Positions 1-13,270 are shown, counted from the stretch's first letter. The stretch is 64,000 nucleotides of DNA from Bryum argenteum (GCA_037043015.1 CM073326.1:4251845-4315844); one strand, 5' to 3'. Notes: a model not told the origin generated them from the sequence alone. Translations and numbers: made by a program.

Positions 1-1336
1 TGTTGGGAGCCTCTTCGTTACTCCTCGTCGGCACTTATCCTCTCATGAAGCGGTGGACATTCTGGGTAAGCCCCATGTCAAATGACTTAATATGCAGAAC
101 TCGAAGCATCTCGAGCTCATCATCGTGTCCGAAATCAAAACAATAGCATACTGAGGCACATGTGAGGGCATTCTCAGATTGAGATTAGAGGCGCACTTGT
201 AATTGATTGCATCATCTGAGCCCTATTTTGAACCTCAGATGCATACCTCGAAACATGTCGAGTTCCGAAGTAACCCAAATCGTGAATCATCGTGTCCGAA
301 AACAAACAGTTGCGTACTGAGGCACATTATGTCAGCGACATGTGGTGCATTCACAGATTGTCTTATGGGTTTCATGGAGGTTTGAATGAGTAGCGGATGA
401 GAGGTGCTTGTTTGTTTGAGGGTGCAGCCGCAGGCCTACTTGGGATTGACATTCAACTGGGGAGCGTTGCTGGGGTGGGCAGCAGTGCGAGGCGGTCTGG
501 ACGCATCAGTAGTGCTGCCGCTCTATCTCTCGGGCGTGTGTTGGACGCTTGTGTATGACACCATCTACGCTCACCAAGACAAAGACGATGATACCAAGGT
601 CGGCGTCAAGTCCACGGCGTTACGCTTCGGTGACAACACTCGCATCTGGCTTACAGGATTCAGCACTGCTTCTGTTCTCGGCATGACCCTCGCTGGTTAC
701 AATGCTGGCTTAGGTCCTTAAACCCTAAACCCTACCACCTATCTAGTGACGTACCAGTTCTTTTTTTTTTCAATAATCACGTTGCCAGGTTTTGCGAAGT
801 AAAACTATGAATGGAGAGTTGGGACTATAAGCTGTGATGTGAGTAATTCTACGTAATGGCAGGTTTTTGATATTGGAATTACAGATTGTGCAGTTCTTAT
901 ATGGGGATTTTACAGATTATACCTTCTAATTGACTTTAATGCTACGTTGGAGCAGGGTGGCCATTCTACGTGGGAGTGGGCGCTACTGCTGGGCACCTGG
1001 CATGGCAAGTTTCTACTGTGGACACTCAAAATCGAGCTGATTGCAACGACAAGTAAGAGTCTTGAATTTGAAGTATCCTTAAATGCATGTTTCTACTTGT
1101 TCCTGTATTTTCTGTATAAGGTGGACATGCTCTCAAATCTGTTCAGAGATACTAGTTTTGACTACGCATACTTCGAAATTTGAGTTTTAGTTGTCGAAAC
1201 GATAAGTAAATGGTTCGCTGTGGTTGATCTAAACGATTCTGATTGAGCATTTGTTTTGTTTGGCAGGTTTGTTTCGAATAAGTGGTTGGGTGCTCTAATG
1301 TTCAGTGGCATTTGTCTTGGAAAGCTTGTTTCTTAA
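1..1336 (+). CDS. COQ2: 4-hydroxybenzoate polyprenyltransferase, C-terminal part (exons 1-65, 428-713, 956-1052, 1267-1336)
   Basis: UbiA-family prenyltransferase that attaches the polyprenyl tail to 4-hydroxybenzoate in the mitochondrial inner membrane, for ubiquinone synthesis. The gene enters from the left edge; four exons are visible. Exon 1 ends with [10 protein letters not shown], exon 2 starts [17 protein letters not shown] and holds the second aspartate-rich motif ([13 protein letters not shown]), exon 3 encodes [17 protein letters not shown] and exon 4 ends in LGKLVS before TAA at 1334-1336. All junctions are GT/AG with consistent phase (0, 1, 2). The motif order matches plant COQ2/PPT1. 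The N-terminal half, with the first Asp motif and the targeting peptide, lies outside the window. Confidence 0.93.
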
Positions 1337-1962
1337 GCTGATGAGAATGATTCATGGCATTAGATTTGGTCCTTGCGCCCTAGAAATGGAGGTGAGTGGG
1401 GTATTATTGAAGAAATGAGCAAACTGGAACTATACACCCCTTTTGGAGGTAGATAGAAAGGAAGGGACTCCATTCGTAAGAACATGGCATTCATTGACTT
1501 TACACTTGCAAGTTGACATTCATGGATTCTTTGTGGCGATGAAAAGTGTTGTTCCAATCTGGATATGCAATCAAAAAAGTGTACAACAGAATGATGATAT
1601 TAAGTTAGTTGAAAATTGTGAAAGTTTTAGCGTACTTAACAATTTTTGGTGTCGCTCTGAATATGAGCCGACTTCCTTATATTCCACAATTGAGGATCTA
1701 GTGTACATATTTTTGAAAAAGGCTTCATGCTAACTTCTTTGAAAGGAGAACGTATTGGGGGAAAATCCAAATTTGACAAGGTTCATATACATGTTCGTAA
1801 AAAAACTTCTGCACGATCCATCTCCAATGAGGTGAGAAAAATGTGCTTCCAATGAATGATAAACTACAAAGGGTTAGCCTACAATAAGTTCACTTTTTAA
1901 GAACACTCTTCCGTTTCACGACCCATTCCTGGCGGTCTTGGGTGCTACAACATTGGAACTAG

Positions 1963-2002
1963 CCACGTGGATAAAGAATAGTCAAGACAAATGCTACGTG
2001 GC
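1963..2002 (+). promoter_or_regulatory. G-box and ABRE-like ACGTGG motifs upstream of PHS1
   Basis: A palindromic CCACGTGG lies at 1963-1970 and TACGTGGC at about 1995-2002, some 600 bases before the PHS1 start codon. Such ACGTG cores are bound by bZIP and bHLH factors in plants. Regulation through them is inferred from sequence alone. Confidence 0.35.
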
Positions 2003-2200
2003 GCAGCCATATTCATCCCACAAGCTTAACCACTTGCTAACCTCGCCGACCAGATGCCAAGTCACGACTCCGATTGCCAAGTCACACTATAACAATCTAT
2101 CGATTCGCATTCGATCCATTGGGTCGCACTATTTTCTTCTGGGTACCAAATTTGAATCGCCTCAGATTCTCGTGGCTGGAAGTGATTCTCCACTCTTACA

Positions 2201-2524
2201 GTAAGTACACTAGATTTTCAATGAGCAATGCTTGTGTCAATTCATGATCAATTGGATCGCTCTATCTCTTTCGCTGCATCAGCCACCCCGATTGATCTTT
2301 CCGTGACTGTTATTGATCGATTGTAATAGGAGATGCATTCTTGTGAAAGTGCCAACTGGGTTCGTGTTTTTTCCTGGTATTTGGAGCTTTGGGTGTTGCA
2401 ATTTACTTTCGTTGAATTGATCGACAAGAGAGGTGCATTTGTAGCGATTGGTCTGTCTAGCTGTAGGGTTTCGATCGTGTGGTATTGGTTCAGGTTTGAT
2501 CGATGTTGAGGGTTTTGTTTGCAG
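2201..2524 (+). other. probable 5' UTR intron of PHS1
   Basis: GTAAGT at 2201 and a pyrimidine-rich acceptor ending TTTGCAG at 2524 bracket 324 bases just before the PHS1 start codon. The remaining stretch from 1337 to 2592 shows no coding frame of note and is taken as COQ2 terminator, PHS1 promoter and leader. Confidence 0.5.
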
Positions 2525-2592
2525 GTGGTATAGTTTCCCAATGGCGGTGATTGACAAGGAGCTCTGATTAGTGATCAAAGGCTTTCGCAGCC

Positions 2593-5500
2593 ATGGCATC
2601 CATGCTCTATCGCCAGGTATGAGAAAACCCTAGACGATGCCTTGGACTAGAATCTTGACCCTGCATTTTATTCTTTCAAGTACCGTAAGAAAGAACTCAA
2701 GTTCATGATGCTCCTTCATTTTTAGCAGTGAGGATCCATCTTTGTGAGTGAAAATATCACTGCGATCTTCAGTAACACCACATTCTGGTCCTCTTATGAT
2801 TACCTAAATAATCAGGGCTTGAAGCTGTGTGTATAGTCACAGTTTGATTCTAGAGATTTGAGCATGGGTTTGGTAACGGAACAAAGTCCTATCAGATTGC
2901 AGTAGCCATCTTGGGTTTATCACAGACCCTACGTTAGTCTGTTGTTCACGAGGGGGTCTTGAACATTTAGAAACTTCGTACTCAAAAAGTATTCGTCGCC
3001 TTTGTTTGTGGAACAGGAGAGCGAGGTTGCGAATGAGCTGAAATTGGCTTTGGAGGAGGCATGCGTGGAGCTTGGAGTTTCACTATCAGCTGCATTTACA
3101 CCCTCCGTCAGTCTCTCGTTCTACTCTACACTTTTTCTGCATCCATAGCTTTGATGAATCTCCATGTCATTTTCAGTTTTTGGGGTGATGCAGGCATGGT
3201 GGCTGTTCGACGATACTTCGCAAAGCGAGCCATCACTGGCAGATTTGGCAGGATGGGTATCAATCACGCGACGTCGTAGTTACCGACCATCTCCACTGAA
3301 CAAGTACAAGAAGTACACACTAGAAGAGGACGACGAACCACTTCAGGAAGGCGAGGAAGAAGATGACGAGTCGAACGTGGAAGTAATCTCCTTAAGTGAC
3401 GAGCAAGCTCCGGGCCAGGATGTGATTACACTCAAGGAGCGGCTGAGCAACGCTGCTGAGCTTGATGTCCTGGCTGATGACTTCGATTGGGACCGTCTCG
3501 TTTCTGTGCACCGGACTGAGCATGCGGAATCCGAGGATGATGATCGCTCCGATGGCCGTGACTCCATCGGCTCCATTGAGGTACCACTTATCGTGTGGGG
3601 TTGCAGAATCATAATTATTATACTTCAAGAGTAAAGAATAGTGGTTCATTCATTCGGTGTTGTTGCAGTTGACGGTGAATTCTGGAGGAGTGGTCTATTA
3701 TGCGATGTTTCGAAGCAGTAATGATGGAGATCAATCTGAGGAAGCTGCAGCAGTGTTCAAGTTTGGATCCTCGAGACTGGCCACGCAGTCGGAGCGCTTG
3801 GGGATCGAAATAGCTCGTCATCTAGGCGTTGCAACACCACAGGTGCTGAAAACACACATTCGCATGCTTGTAACATTCTTCTGTTGTTATATACCGAAGT
3901 GACAGAAAGTGTCCAGAAGCTTTTTCAAGTTGCATTACGTAATTTAATGAAAAAATTCATAGTACAAGAATGTGCAGTTGAAATTCCCATACTTGAAAAT
4001 CAGTAGCAACAAGTGGCCACTTTGGAATTAAGCTTGCGTTCAATTGGTACAGGCACGAGTGATCCACAGCAACTCGCAGGAATGGACACACATTCAAAAT
4101 GCCGTGCGATCAATCCAAGAGTCAGCCGAAGCAGATGAGAATGAGACTGCCATGCAAACAAGTGAGGAGCTTCTCGAAGCGTTGCGGCTCAGCCGTTGCA
4201 TGCTCATCATGGGGTAAGTAGCTCTTCCTCCTGTTGCTCTATCTCCATGGCTTTTCGACCATGTGCAGATGGGTTAACAAAAAGCTTGCAGGTTCATAAA
4301 AGGCAAGCCGCTGGCAGAGAGCAAGCAAGCATTTTCCCCAGAGAAAGTGGCACTTAGGACGGCGAGTGCGCTGGGACGGACACTAGTACTAGACATGGTG
4401 CTCAGGAACGAAGATCGCCTGGTCTGTCACGCGCTCGGGTGGCGAGGAAACGCCGGCAACTTGCTCGTCACGGACGTCGTACCGCATGGAGCTCACAAAC
4501 TCGGCCCACCTGCTGCTCTTGCTCATGACTCTGCAAGCTTACGGCAACGACGCACTCAGTCTTTCGCTGCACTTCCTACTACACCTGAGCCCGACATCCC
4601 CATGCACCGAGCTCCCTCACCCGAGCTCAGTACCGTGGGCACCGCCACCCCACATGCATTACAAGTAAGCCTTCCTCCAATACCTCCACCCATGCATTGT
4701 ATCTTTCGCCTCAATTCCGTTGAAATGGCACCATTCCGCGAAAGTGATCAGTAAAAAGTGACCAAATGCATATGAGATTGAGCCATTTTGGGCGAGGCTG
4801 CAATGTTTTAGACTACATTTTTGATATCAGAGATTGTGGTGATGATTATCCAAGTGATACAAGTTTTGGTAAGGCAAAATAATAGTACCATTTTAACGGA
4901 TTGGCCATCTTTGTAGAGCTTGTTGATTCCGGAAGAGTCTGCGATGGAGCAAAAGAAAGAGGAGGATCCAGAGGTCGCCTGCTTGCTCGTGGCCATAGAC
5001 TCAGGCGTAGCACGTCGTCCTCCGAAGATGAAGATGGAGCATGACCGGCAAGTATACTCAAAAACCATCGAGCTTCTGCTCCACGACGAGGAGGCGGCTG
5101 CAAGTCTATTACGAGAGATTAGCTTCGGGTTCCTGGGACCGTCACTCGATACCGACGAGCCTTCTTCGGAGCTCGACCATCAGAAGGTGACAAAAGCGTT
5201 CCAAAGAGGAGTGGGAAGCGCTATTCGTGACATGCAAGTGCTGCGCATGTTTCTGGTGAAGCTGTACCGCACTCTGGATCAGTTGCTTCGTGAGTTATTG
5301 AGCTTTGTGTCCACCCAATCGAAGAAACAAGAGGCTGAAGAAGGTGCTGCTCAGCCCCCTGTTGAAGGCTCCTCTGAGAGTACTACTGAATCGACACCAG
5401 CGAAAGCTAGATCACCTAGTTTAACGAAGCTGAAAACTAGCCCTGGCTCTGGAAGAAAGTCACCGGGGTCGTCGTCTCCGAGGTTGAGCTCGCCTGGCTC

Positions 5501-7517
5501 GTCTCCGAGATTGAACTCCCCAAATCGAATCTCGCCGTTGAAAGAGAATTGGCATGGCCTGGGTAGCCCTGGCCGCATGACCATCAAGCTCAAAGACGTC
5601 AACAAAACTGCTAAGGTTCGTGCAACAGAATGTTCATGTACCTCTTGATTATTACAGTAGCATGTTGGGACTCTCCTAATCGCTTGCTTGATTGTTCTTA
5701 TTTAGTCATTGATATTTGATGTATGTCTTTTCTGAGCAATGGTTCGAAATAATAGAGTGTTCATGTACCTGATATTGTGATCAATTTCTATCTCTGATGT
5801 ATTTTCTTCCTTTTTGTGCAGGTCGATACTGAGTTGAGCAAGAAGTTGGAATGGTGGGACGAGAAGCTGCGAAGTGAATCACAGAAGCTCTGCAAAGAGC
5901 ACCTGTTTACCACGGGATTCTTAGAAGGGGGTGGGTCTCACAGCCTGGTCGACAGCTACGAGCTCAAGGTATGCTTCTGATGAGTTAGTAGCAAGTGCTT
6001 GAATGTGCTTGAATGATGAGCCTGTATATTGAATTTTTTAAACTCTGACTTTCGAAGGTGAGACTGGAGCATATCTTGGAGCGGATGACGATGATTTCAA
6101 ACGGAGCAGATACGGAGAAGCCGTCGTGTGTGATCTCTCCCTTCTTGTACATCGGCAGCGCCTTAGCTGCCAGGTACGTCCCGCAGCTATTAATTCATGC
6201 TTCCAGAAAGAATCTTGGTTAATGAATCTCAAGTCGATCCTGACCCTTATCATCAAATCAATGTTAAATTGGAAGTTCTGTCACACAAACAAGGTAGTGA
6301 CATTATTCTATAAGCTTATATTGTTGCGAGATCAATTAAGGAGCTAATACGAAGTCGATTGCTGTCGGACGAGTTTTTCTGAAAGTGTTTTGATGATTTA
6401 GTGAAAGTACATGAAACTTGATTTGCAGGTCGGTGCACACACTTCAACACCTGGGTGTGACTCATATCTTGTGTCTGTGCCCCTCGGACCTCGAGGTCGC
6501 ACATGTCGGTGACTTCCCGGATTTGTTCACCTACAAGACTCTTGCGGTAGGTTTATCTATTTTAACCTTAAGAACCAGATACTTGTAAGAACTCGAAATG
6601 GAGAAATCTACAGGAATGATTCACTATTATCCAGAAATGTTAGATAGAAAAGCTGCATACACTCGCAGACCACTTTGAACCGAAATCTACATGTCTTTAA
6701 TGAAACTAGATTAGGGTGTAGGATCTACGGATTAGAATCTGTTTCGTGTCCAGTGGCTTGTTTTGATATCAAGATCATGGGATTTATGCTCTTGTAGATC
6801 TTTCTTTGGCTATGCTTCAAATGGAGTTTTTGATAGTTTTCGGTGACATGAATTGACGAAGTGAAATGCGAGATGCAGGTGAAGGATGTGGAGGACGAGG
6901 ACATAGCATCCCATTTCGAGGAAGCATGTGCTTTCATAAACCAAGCTGAGAATGAAGGAAAGACAATCTTAGTGCATTGCTTCGAAGGCAAAAGCCGAAG
7001 CGCCACAGTTATACTCGCCTACCTCATGCTTCGCAAGTAAGTATCAAACCCTCATTCTTATCCTCCTCATGATTCAAAATCACTAATCAAGCAACTGTAG
7101 TAAGAGTATCATATTACTAAACTTCCGATTCTCGTCACAGACATTACAGTCTCGCCCAGGCATGGTCGATACTGAAAAAAGCTCATCGGAGAACCCAGCC
7201 AAACGATGGCTTCATGAAGGTCAGAGTCTGAACCTGCCCTTGAACTATAGAATTGGTTTTTTTTCTTTGAGTTTTGTACTGGAAGGTGTTGTTTTCAATA
7301 TTATGGCTAAAATTGTGTGTTTGGCCAGACGTTGGTGGAGCTGGATAGGAAGTTGCATGGACAAGCTTCGATGAGTGTGTTGAAACGGAGGCCTGCTGGG
7401 CAGAGGTGTCCCATTTGCGACAAGCTTGCTGGATTGAGCCTCGTTGCCGTTCATCAACATATGAGGAGAGCTCATCCTGGCGTTTCCTCTCCTTTATCTA
7501 CTCCGCCTCATGTCTAG
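2593..7517 (+). CDS. PHS1: PHS1-type dual-specificity phosphatase with actin-fragmin-kinase-like domain (13 exons)
   Basis: Exons: 2593-2616, 3017-3106, 3194-3580, 3669-3842, 4053-4213, 4292-4664, 4917-5615, 5822-5968, 6058-6173, 6429-6546, 6879-7036, 7141-7219, 7329-7517. All phases agree and give 904 residues, close to Arabidopsis PHS1 (about 930). The N-terminal half resembles actin-fragmin kinase (VVYYAMFRSS, VLRNEDRL and GNAGNLLVTDV segments); in PHS1 this domain phosphorylates alpha-tubulin. A low-complexity SPG/SSPRL linker comes from 4917-5615. The C-terminal phosphatase domain carries HCFEGKSRS with catalytic Cys near residue 797 and Arg near 803. The tail has a CPIC...HQHMRRAH zinc-finger-like motif, as in plant PHS1. 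The family controls cortical microtubules in stress and hormone responses. No break is seen. Confidence 0.93.
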
Positions 7518-7848
7518 AAAACTCTATTTGTAACATGTTTTTAGGTCATTTTTTATGTAATGTTGTAGTAGCAATTTTTGTAATGTAAGATGATGTAACA
7601 TTTCCTGGTCTTGGATGTAGTGAAATGAAACCCAATTTTGTTATGTAAGATGATGTAACATTCAAAATTACAGTCTTGATTGTAGCGAAATGAAACCCAA
7701 TTTGCACTTTGTAGTAAAGAAAATGAGTCATTCTTGAATTGTAGGATCTTGGATTTCATTTGTATAGAGATTGTATACAAAAAATCTTGCATCATATGAC
7801 CATATAGATTGCAAAGTGCATGTTATTTATGTTAGGGTAAGAGTTTTT

Positions 7849-8890
7849 CAGCTCCTTTTAGAAAATTTTTAATTAAGTTCAACTATGCTTGACTATCTTT
7901 TGCAGAAGTATTTGTATCATAGATTTTGAACAAAAAACATTGGCCTTATTAATCTTGTTAGGCACCTCCACACCCAATTCTAAGGATTTTATAGTTATTG
8001 ATTGTGAAGATAAACATGATGCATGTAAGAATGGTTCTTAAAATTAACAATAGAAGTAGCTTGTTATTCACTTAAAAACATATTATTTACTTTTTGAAAT
8101 AGAAACTCCAAGAGTAGATGTGAGGCTAATTTCTCAAGAATAGGAAGAAAAAAAGCGAACAAAAGTTGAATAAATTTACAATTATGGAACTTAGAAGAGC
8201 CATAGTTGCATAGCAAGACATAAAACAAATGAGGCACTAATGAAAATCAAAATATGTTCTAACTAATGGTTGTTTTAGTAATATATTTCTTGAAAGCCAA
8301 CATAGTTCCCTTGTTGAAGCCCTACCCTTCCTCTCTAAAATTGCATACAAATGCCCCTAACTTTTGCACTAATATGAAAAAAAATTGACCCTTACAAAGC
8401 TTATAAACCCTATTGCTAAAAGAGGCCCAATGAGGGTGAATGTATCTTTGATCAGCCTATAATCTGCTAAATATGGAATGCATGAAATTAAAACCTTTTG
8501 TGGGTTGTAGAGTTTTTCCATACCTTTTGGAAAAGACCATTCATGCCTCAAAATCCCCCATAATTTAGGAAATATTTAGAGTTCATAGTTTGAAATTGCC
8601 ATTGATGCATGCATAAATTTGCCCAAAATTGCGATATATGCTCATATACTCTCAAAATCTTGCCAAAATCAATCAAACCGTAGAAACTTCAAAATTTCAC
8701 CAAAATTGGGATTTTATTTTTTTTCAAGTTTTATTGTTTGTGCATGTAAATAAGGTTCTAAAGCATGGTCTCATTGTTCGGATCTTCAATCCAATAATTT
8801 CTTCATATGCCTTTTTATCGTCAAAGATGAGCCTTTGTAGATGAATTTTAGCATCGTGGGTATAGCAAGACTTGCATGCAATGTCAAGCA
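7849..8890. repeat. dispersed repeat R1, copy a
   Basis: This stretch aligns by eye, with scattered substitutions and small gaps, to 9965-10062 joined to 11043-11560, and its distal part to 32880-33075 and about 54340-54830. Shared landmarks are ATAGATTTTGAACAAAAAAC, CACACCCAATTCT, TAGAAGAGCCA and GCTCATATACTCTCAAAATC. No TIR, LTR or coding capacity was recognised, so its class is unknown. Here the repeat reads through TTGTTAGGCACC without interruption, which gives an empty site for the element inserted in copy b. Confidence 0.6.
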
Positions 8891-9964
8891 TAGAGTGATT
8901 GAGAGGAGGAGAATAGATGTTCAAGAATGAAAGAAAGGGATTCGAGCGGGAAGGATCCACCTGAAGGTAATGTGAGCGGGAAGTATCCAATGAAAGGTAA
9001 TTTGAGCGGGAAAAATAATTTGAAATTTGAAAATGAGAATGAGGTGGCCATGGAAAGGTGAGTGGGGATACCTTCACTAACGGCACTTCATGTACGGATA
9101 GCCGCCTTTTCCTTTCGATCTTCAATGTAGGTGGCTGTCAATTGCACTTCAGTGCCGATTCAAGGGGAATCCAAAGCTCACTGATACTTAGAGCTGGCTT
9201 GAGCATGTAACTTAGAAGAGAGCCTCTTGTACTTACAGACAGCTTCAGACCTTGAATGCGTTCCCTTTCCGTTTCACGCTATTTTGATTACTTGTTTGTA
9301 ATATATATATATACTATGGCCTACTAGATTAAAATAAAAATCAAGGAAAAGTGACAAATGTCATAATTTATTTTGATGTTATTAGAGGTACGGTTAAAAC
9401 AAGCACCCCATGTCATTACAGGCAAGTTATAACGGTCTTCAATTTTAGTGCCATCTCCTACTAGTGTTAACCGGCTCTTTGTGAAGCTTACTAATCTTTA
9501 TTGATGAACTCCAAGAAATGGTTGAGAGATGGCGGAGAGGAAGTATGTGTTCACTTTTAAAAGCATTACGAACGGACACTTCATTCACGTCGGCCCCTTA
9601 GAAAGGGACCGGAGTTTCTATCATCTTTGTTCACTTTTAAAAACAATTCAATGTAGGAGTAAAATTAGATCATCATGAGTCCAAGCCAATCAAAGTGACA
9701 TTTGCAAGTAACAGTAACGATTGTAAGTCCAAGCCAATCAAATTGACTTCCCAACTAACAGTAGACGATCATGAGTCCAAGCCAATGAAAAGCTCAATTC
9801 GTTAATAATAAGTTATTATGTCGATTCAACAAATGTTGCTGAATTGACAATCGCAAGTAATCAAAATAAATTATAATAATTTATTTTGATTTTCACGGCA
9901 TTGGTTGCACCAAGTCAAGAGAAGCTCAAAAGATAGGCAAATATAGCCAAATTTTTGTATAATT

Positions 9965-11560
9965 CTTAACTTTTAGGAGACCTCCAATTGAGCTTGACTA
10001 TCCTTTGCATAAGTTTTTCTACCATAGATTTTGAACAAAAAACATCAGCCTTATTGATCAAGTTAACCCCTAAACGTCCCTAGTGTCGAAAAACGACATT
10101 TTGGATGAAGGGCAGAAACTTTGAAGAGCCATAACTTCTTCATCCAGACTCCGTTTTTGACGAAATCACTTGGGCTGGGTCCCAAATTAAGTCTAGTTTG
10201 TGTGGTACAAATTTCAGACCCATACAATGAAGTATGAATTAATGGCATGCATTTTAGTGACAGCAGCTTTTGGTTTTGAGATTTCAGACATTGGGCATGT
10301 TTCACCATTGCAAGCCAATTATGCAAAACCAAAAATGGTTTTTCATGATTTTTTTTAATATAAGTATGATCTTTAGATGTATTCTAACAACTTTCTAGTT
10401 GCAAGTTTTTCGATCCGAATAACTTTGCTAGTGGATTTGCAATGATGTTTCTACAATGCAAAAAGTGAAAAAATGGATGATTTTTGAGGAGCTAGATCTC
10501 CTTCATCCACCGTTAGATTTCGACTTTATTCTTTGGGATAGATTCCAATCATAGTCTATTTTAAGTGGTAGAAACCTTAACCTAATTGAAGATGTATTGA
10601 AGATAGGGCATGGATTTGAGTGCAAAGGGTCTAGTTTTGGACTATTTTTCCTTTGTAAATTTTGAGGCAGTTTTCACCATTGGAAGGCTACTATTTGAGC
10701 CAAGATATTTTTTTGATGAATTTTTTGGTACAAAAGTGCTTTTGAGATGAAGATGAACAACTTTCTAGTTGGTGATTTTTTGATTGCAAATTTCATGTTG
10801 GTAGTATTTTCACTTCAAAGTGGAAATGATGGTATTTTGTAGCCTGTTTTGCGCACTAATACGTTACGATCTCCCAATCTATGAGGTCCCATGAGTCTAG
10901 TTTTGGCCCACATGATCTACTACAAGTCTATTACAAGTTTGTACGGTTAAGATCTGAATAGCCTATCTTTATTTTCATCTATATCACTTTTTTTGAAAAT
11001 GAGTTTTTGGCTAAAAATACCCCAAGGACGTTTAGGGGTTAAGCACCTACACACCCAATTCTGAAACTTTTATAGTTGTTGATGACGACGAAAACAAATG
11101 TTGCAATGAAAGAAGGTCCTCAAAATTAGTAATAGAACCATTTTGTTTTTCACTTCAGAAATTGTTATCCACTTTTTGGAATAGAAACCCCAATAGTAGA
11201 TGTAAGGCTATATTTCTCAAAAACAAGTAGGAAAAAAGAGAAGAAAAGTTAAATGAGTTTATTACTATGGAAATTAGAAGAGCCACAACTTCATTGCTAT
11301 ATATAAAACATATGACGCACCAATGCAAATTAAAATATGTTCTTACTAATGCTTGTTAGTACTATATTTCTCAAAAGTCAGCAAACTTCCCTTGTTGAAG
11401 CTAACCCTTTCTCAATAAAATTGCATAAAAAAATACCCCTAACTTTTGCTTTATTCTAAACAAATTTGGACTCTTGAAAAGCTTAAAATCCCCATATAAC
11501 AAGAAAATTTAGAGAAATCTCCAAAAGTTTGAAATCATATAAAAGTACCCAAACTCCCAT
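9965..11560. repeat. dispersed repeat R1, copy b, split by a TTAA element
   Basis: The R1 sequence runs from about 9965 to 10062, is interrupted by the TTAA-flanked element at 10067-11038, and resumes at 11043 with GCACCTACACACCCAATTCT. The counterpart in copy a is continuous across this point. The break therefore reflects a later insertion into an existing R1 copy. Confidence 0.6.
10067..11038. mobile_element. TTAA-flanked inverted-repeat element, member 1 (972 bp)
   Basis: The ends are CCCCTAAACGTCC and GGACGTTTAGGGG, perfect inverted repeats of 13 bases. TTAA stands on both sides (10063-10066 and 11039-11042), as expected for a TTAA target duplication. No transposase frame is present, so it is non-autonomous. 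A TTAA target with CCC-type ends is known for piggyBac, and as I recall for some Sola elements; which superfamily mobilised it cannot be decided here. Confidence 0.7.
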
Positions 11561-12067
11561 TCACCTTTCCTTAGGACAAATTTGCTTCAAGAATTTAGTC
11601 CTCACAACGTGGCGAGCCCCATGCTTCAGGCCGGGTCGCTCGCCTACATAAAAAGCTTGCACGCGCCGCTTGGCTCCCCGTCCGAACTCCACTCCAACCA
11701 GCGTCAAAACCCCACCTCAAGCCAGCATTGAAACCCCACCTAGGACCGAGGAAAAGGCCGCTCACCAATCACACTTGCTAACAAGCCTATTCTAATAGAA
11801 ACTATTTTTTGCCAAAAAATGTCTTTGCCACGTGGCACTCTTCCATTGGTCAACACGTACACTAAAATTTGAATGGAGGCATAAGATAGCTTGGAGTTAT
11901 GGTGTCCTAAACCTCAACCCTCATGACCACGGTTATAAGGATACTGTATGGGTTGGGGTTCCCCACAATCCAAACAAGGTTCCACTCTCTAGCCCCCACT
12001 GCAGGCTGGGCATACTCTGAGTTACTTCAAAGCATGCTACAAAAGTGATCATGTTGGCTAATTTTAA

Positions 12068-12648
12068 CCCCTAAAGATCCAAGAGGACCAAATCGGCGTT
12101 TTGCTATTTTGGGCAGCCTAGATGAATAGGTTAAAAGTAATATTTTTGCCTACATTTTTTAATGTGTGCTCCCTATACTGCAAAGTGTATGTGGTAAAAT
12201 TTGCAAAGCCAAATTCCAATTTTTAAGTCTTCTACGACAATTTCTTGGTTTGCGAGCCGAACTAGGGCAGTTTAAATTTAGTATTTTTTGGAGATTTTTT
12301 TGGAAATATGTTCATGACCAAATCACTACTTAAGTTCCAAAGGGCCCTAAGTCATGAAAAGTACCAATTTTACAAAGGCAGCCTCCAAAAGTGTCAAAAC
12401 AAATCTCAACAATGCCCAAAAAAACTTCGTAGACAAACTTTGGATGTTATGATCTCTCAAATGGTAAACATCCAACGGTTAATTTTTGAATCAGATACTG
12501 AAAATTGGCTTAGGTACAAGATCTTACGGTTGGAAGTTAAAAAAAGAATTAAAAATTTGTTTCGCACCCCTTGAAGTGCATAGAGGTAGAGAATTGGAGT
12601 TTTGACAGAGGTTTCAAGCTCCCAAAAACACCCAAGGATCTTTAGGGG
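12068..12648. mobile_element. TTAA-flanked inverted-repeat element, member 2 (581 bp)
   Basis: Begins CCCCTAAAGATCC and ends GGATCTTTAGGGG, with TTAA at 12064-12067 and 12649-12652. Its interior (for example GTGTATGTGGTAAAATTTGC and GTACCAATTTTACAA) is shared with the element at 53410-54331, so the two form a subfamily. No coding capacity. Confidence 0.7.
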
Positions 12649-13030
12649 TTAAATGGCAAACTCAAAGATCCCCATCCGAGAGAGATCCCTGCTTCCTCCA
12701 AAGACTCCAATAGACAACCAGTTTATTGGACTACGGTACTTTATCACTTAGAAAAGAATCCGACCAATAAGAATCTCTTCTCATATCTCATGGACAGTTG
12801 TTGGTACAACAACAGAACACATGGAAACCAGCGAATCTCCTATCCACTTCCCTAATATCACCCTCATTCACAATGTTACATTATTCTCTTATATCGTAGT
12901 TTCTAGTGATGTGATATTAGAGAGTCCGTACCAGAACTGCTATACCAGAAAAGTCCTGGGGAGCCACACGCGCAGGCGCTTTATGGTGCCAGTGAACGTG
13001 TCTGGCATGCGCCAAAAGCTCAAACCTTGC

Positions 13031-13134
13031 TCGCCACTTGGCTTCGTAATCCCTCCGTCGCCGGCCATGTGGTGCCGACATCCGCCCTCCGCCCCATCCA
13101 CGGCCCGCATCCATCTCCATTCCTCCCCTATATC
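13031..13134 (+). promoter_or_regulatory. conserved core promoter of rubredoxin copy 1
   Basis: A module shared by all seven copies reads, in order, GCCACTTGGC, GGCCATGTGGTGCC, CCCCATCCACGG, CATCTCCATTCCT and a TATA-like CCCTATATCA (TATA at 13128-13134), about 140 bases before the ATG. CATGTG is an E-box-type core. This copy is the most diverged of the modules. Confidence 0.6.
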
Positions 13135-13270
13135 ATCGTAATTCGCTTAACTTCTCAATACAACAACATCTGGCATTATACAGACTTATCACTATCAAAA
13201 CCTTTGAGCTTTGTACATTTCGAATAGTAGTTTTCTTTCTTCGAATCGCATTTTTTGATCTGCAGCAGCA

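Larger units (their letters stand above)
7518..13270. other. gene-free interval rich in dispersed repeats
   Basis: No credible coding frame was found between PHS1 and the first rubredoxin gene. It holds two copies of dispersed repeat R1 (about 7849-8890 and 9965-11560), two TTAA-flanked inverted-repeat elements (10067-11038 and 12068-12648), a three-fold repeat of about 52 bases around AGTCCAAGCCAATCAAA (about 9668-9800), a 33-base near-perfect palindrome (9859-9891), a short TA run near 9300 and a repeated GAGCGGGAA motif at 8940-9015. The last about 300 bases are the promoter of rubredoxin copy 1. Confidence 0.6.

Noticed and set aside
8724..9125. 133-residue minus-strand frame
   Set aside because: It spans the edge of repeat R1 and a GAGCGGGAA repeat, with no domain and no splice context.
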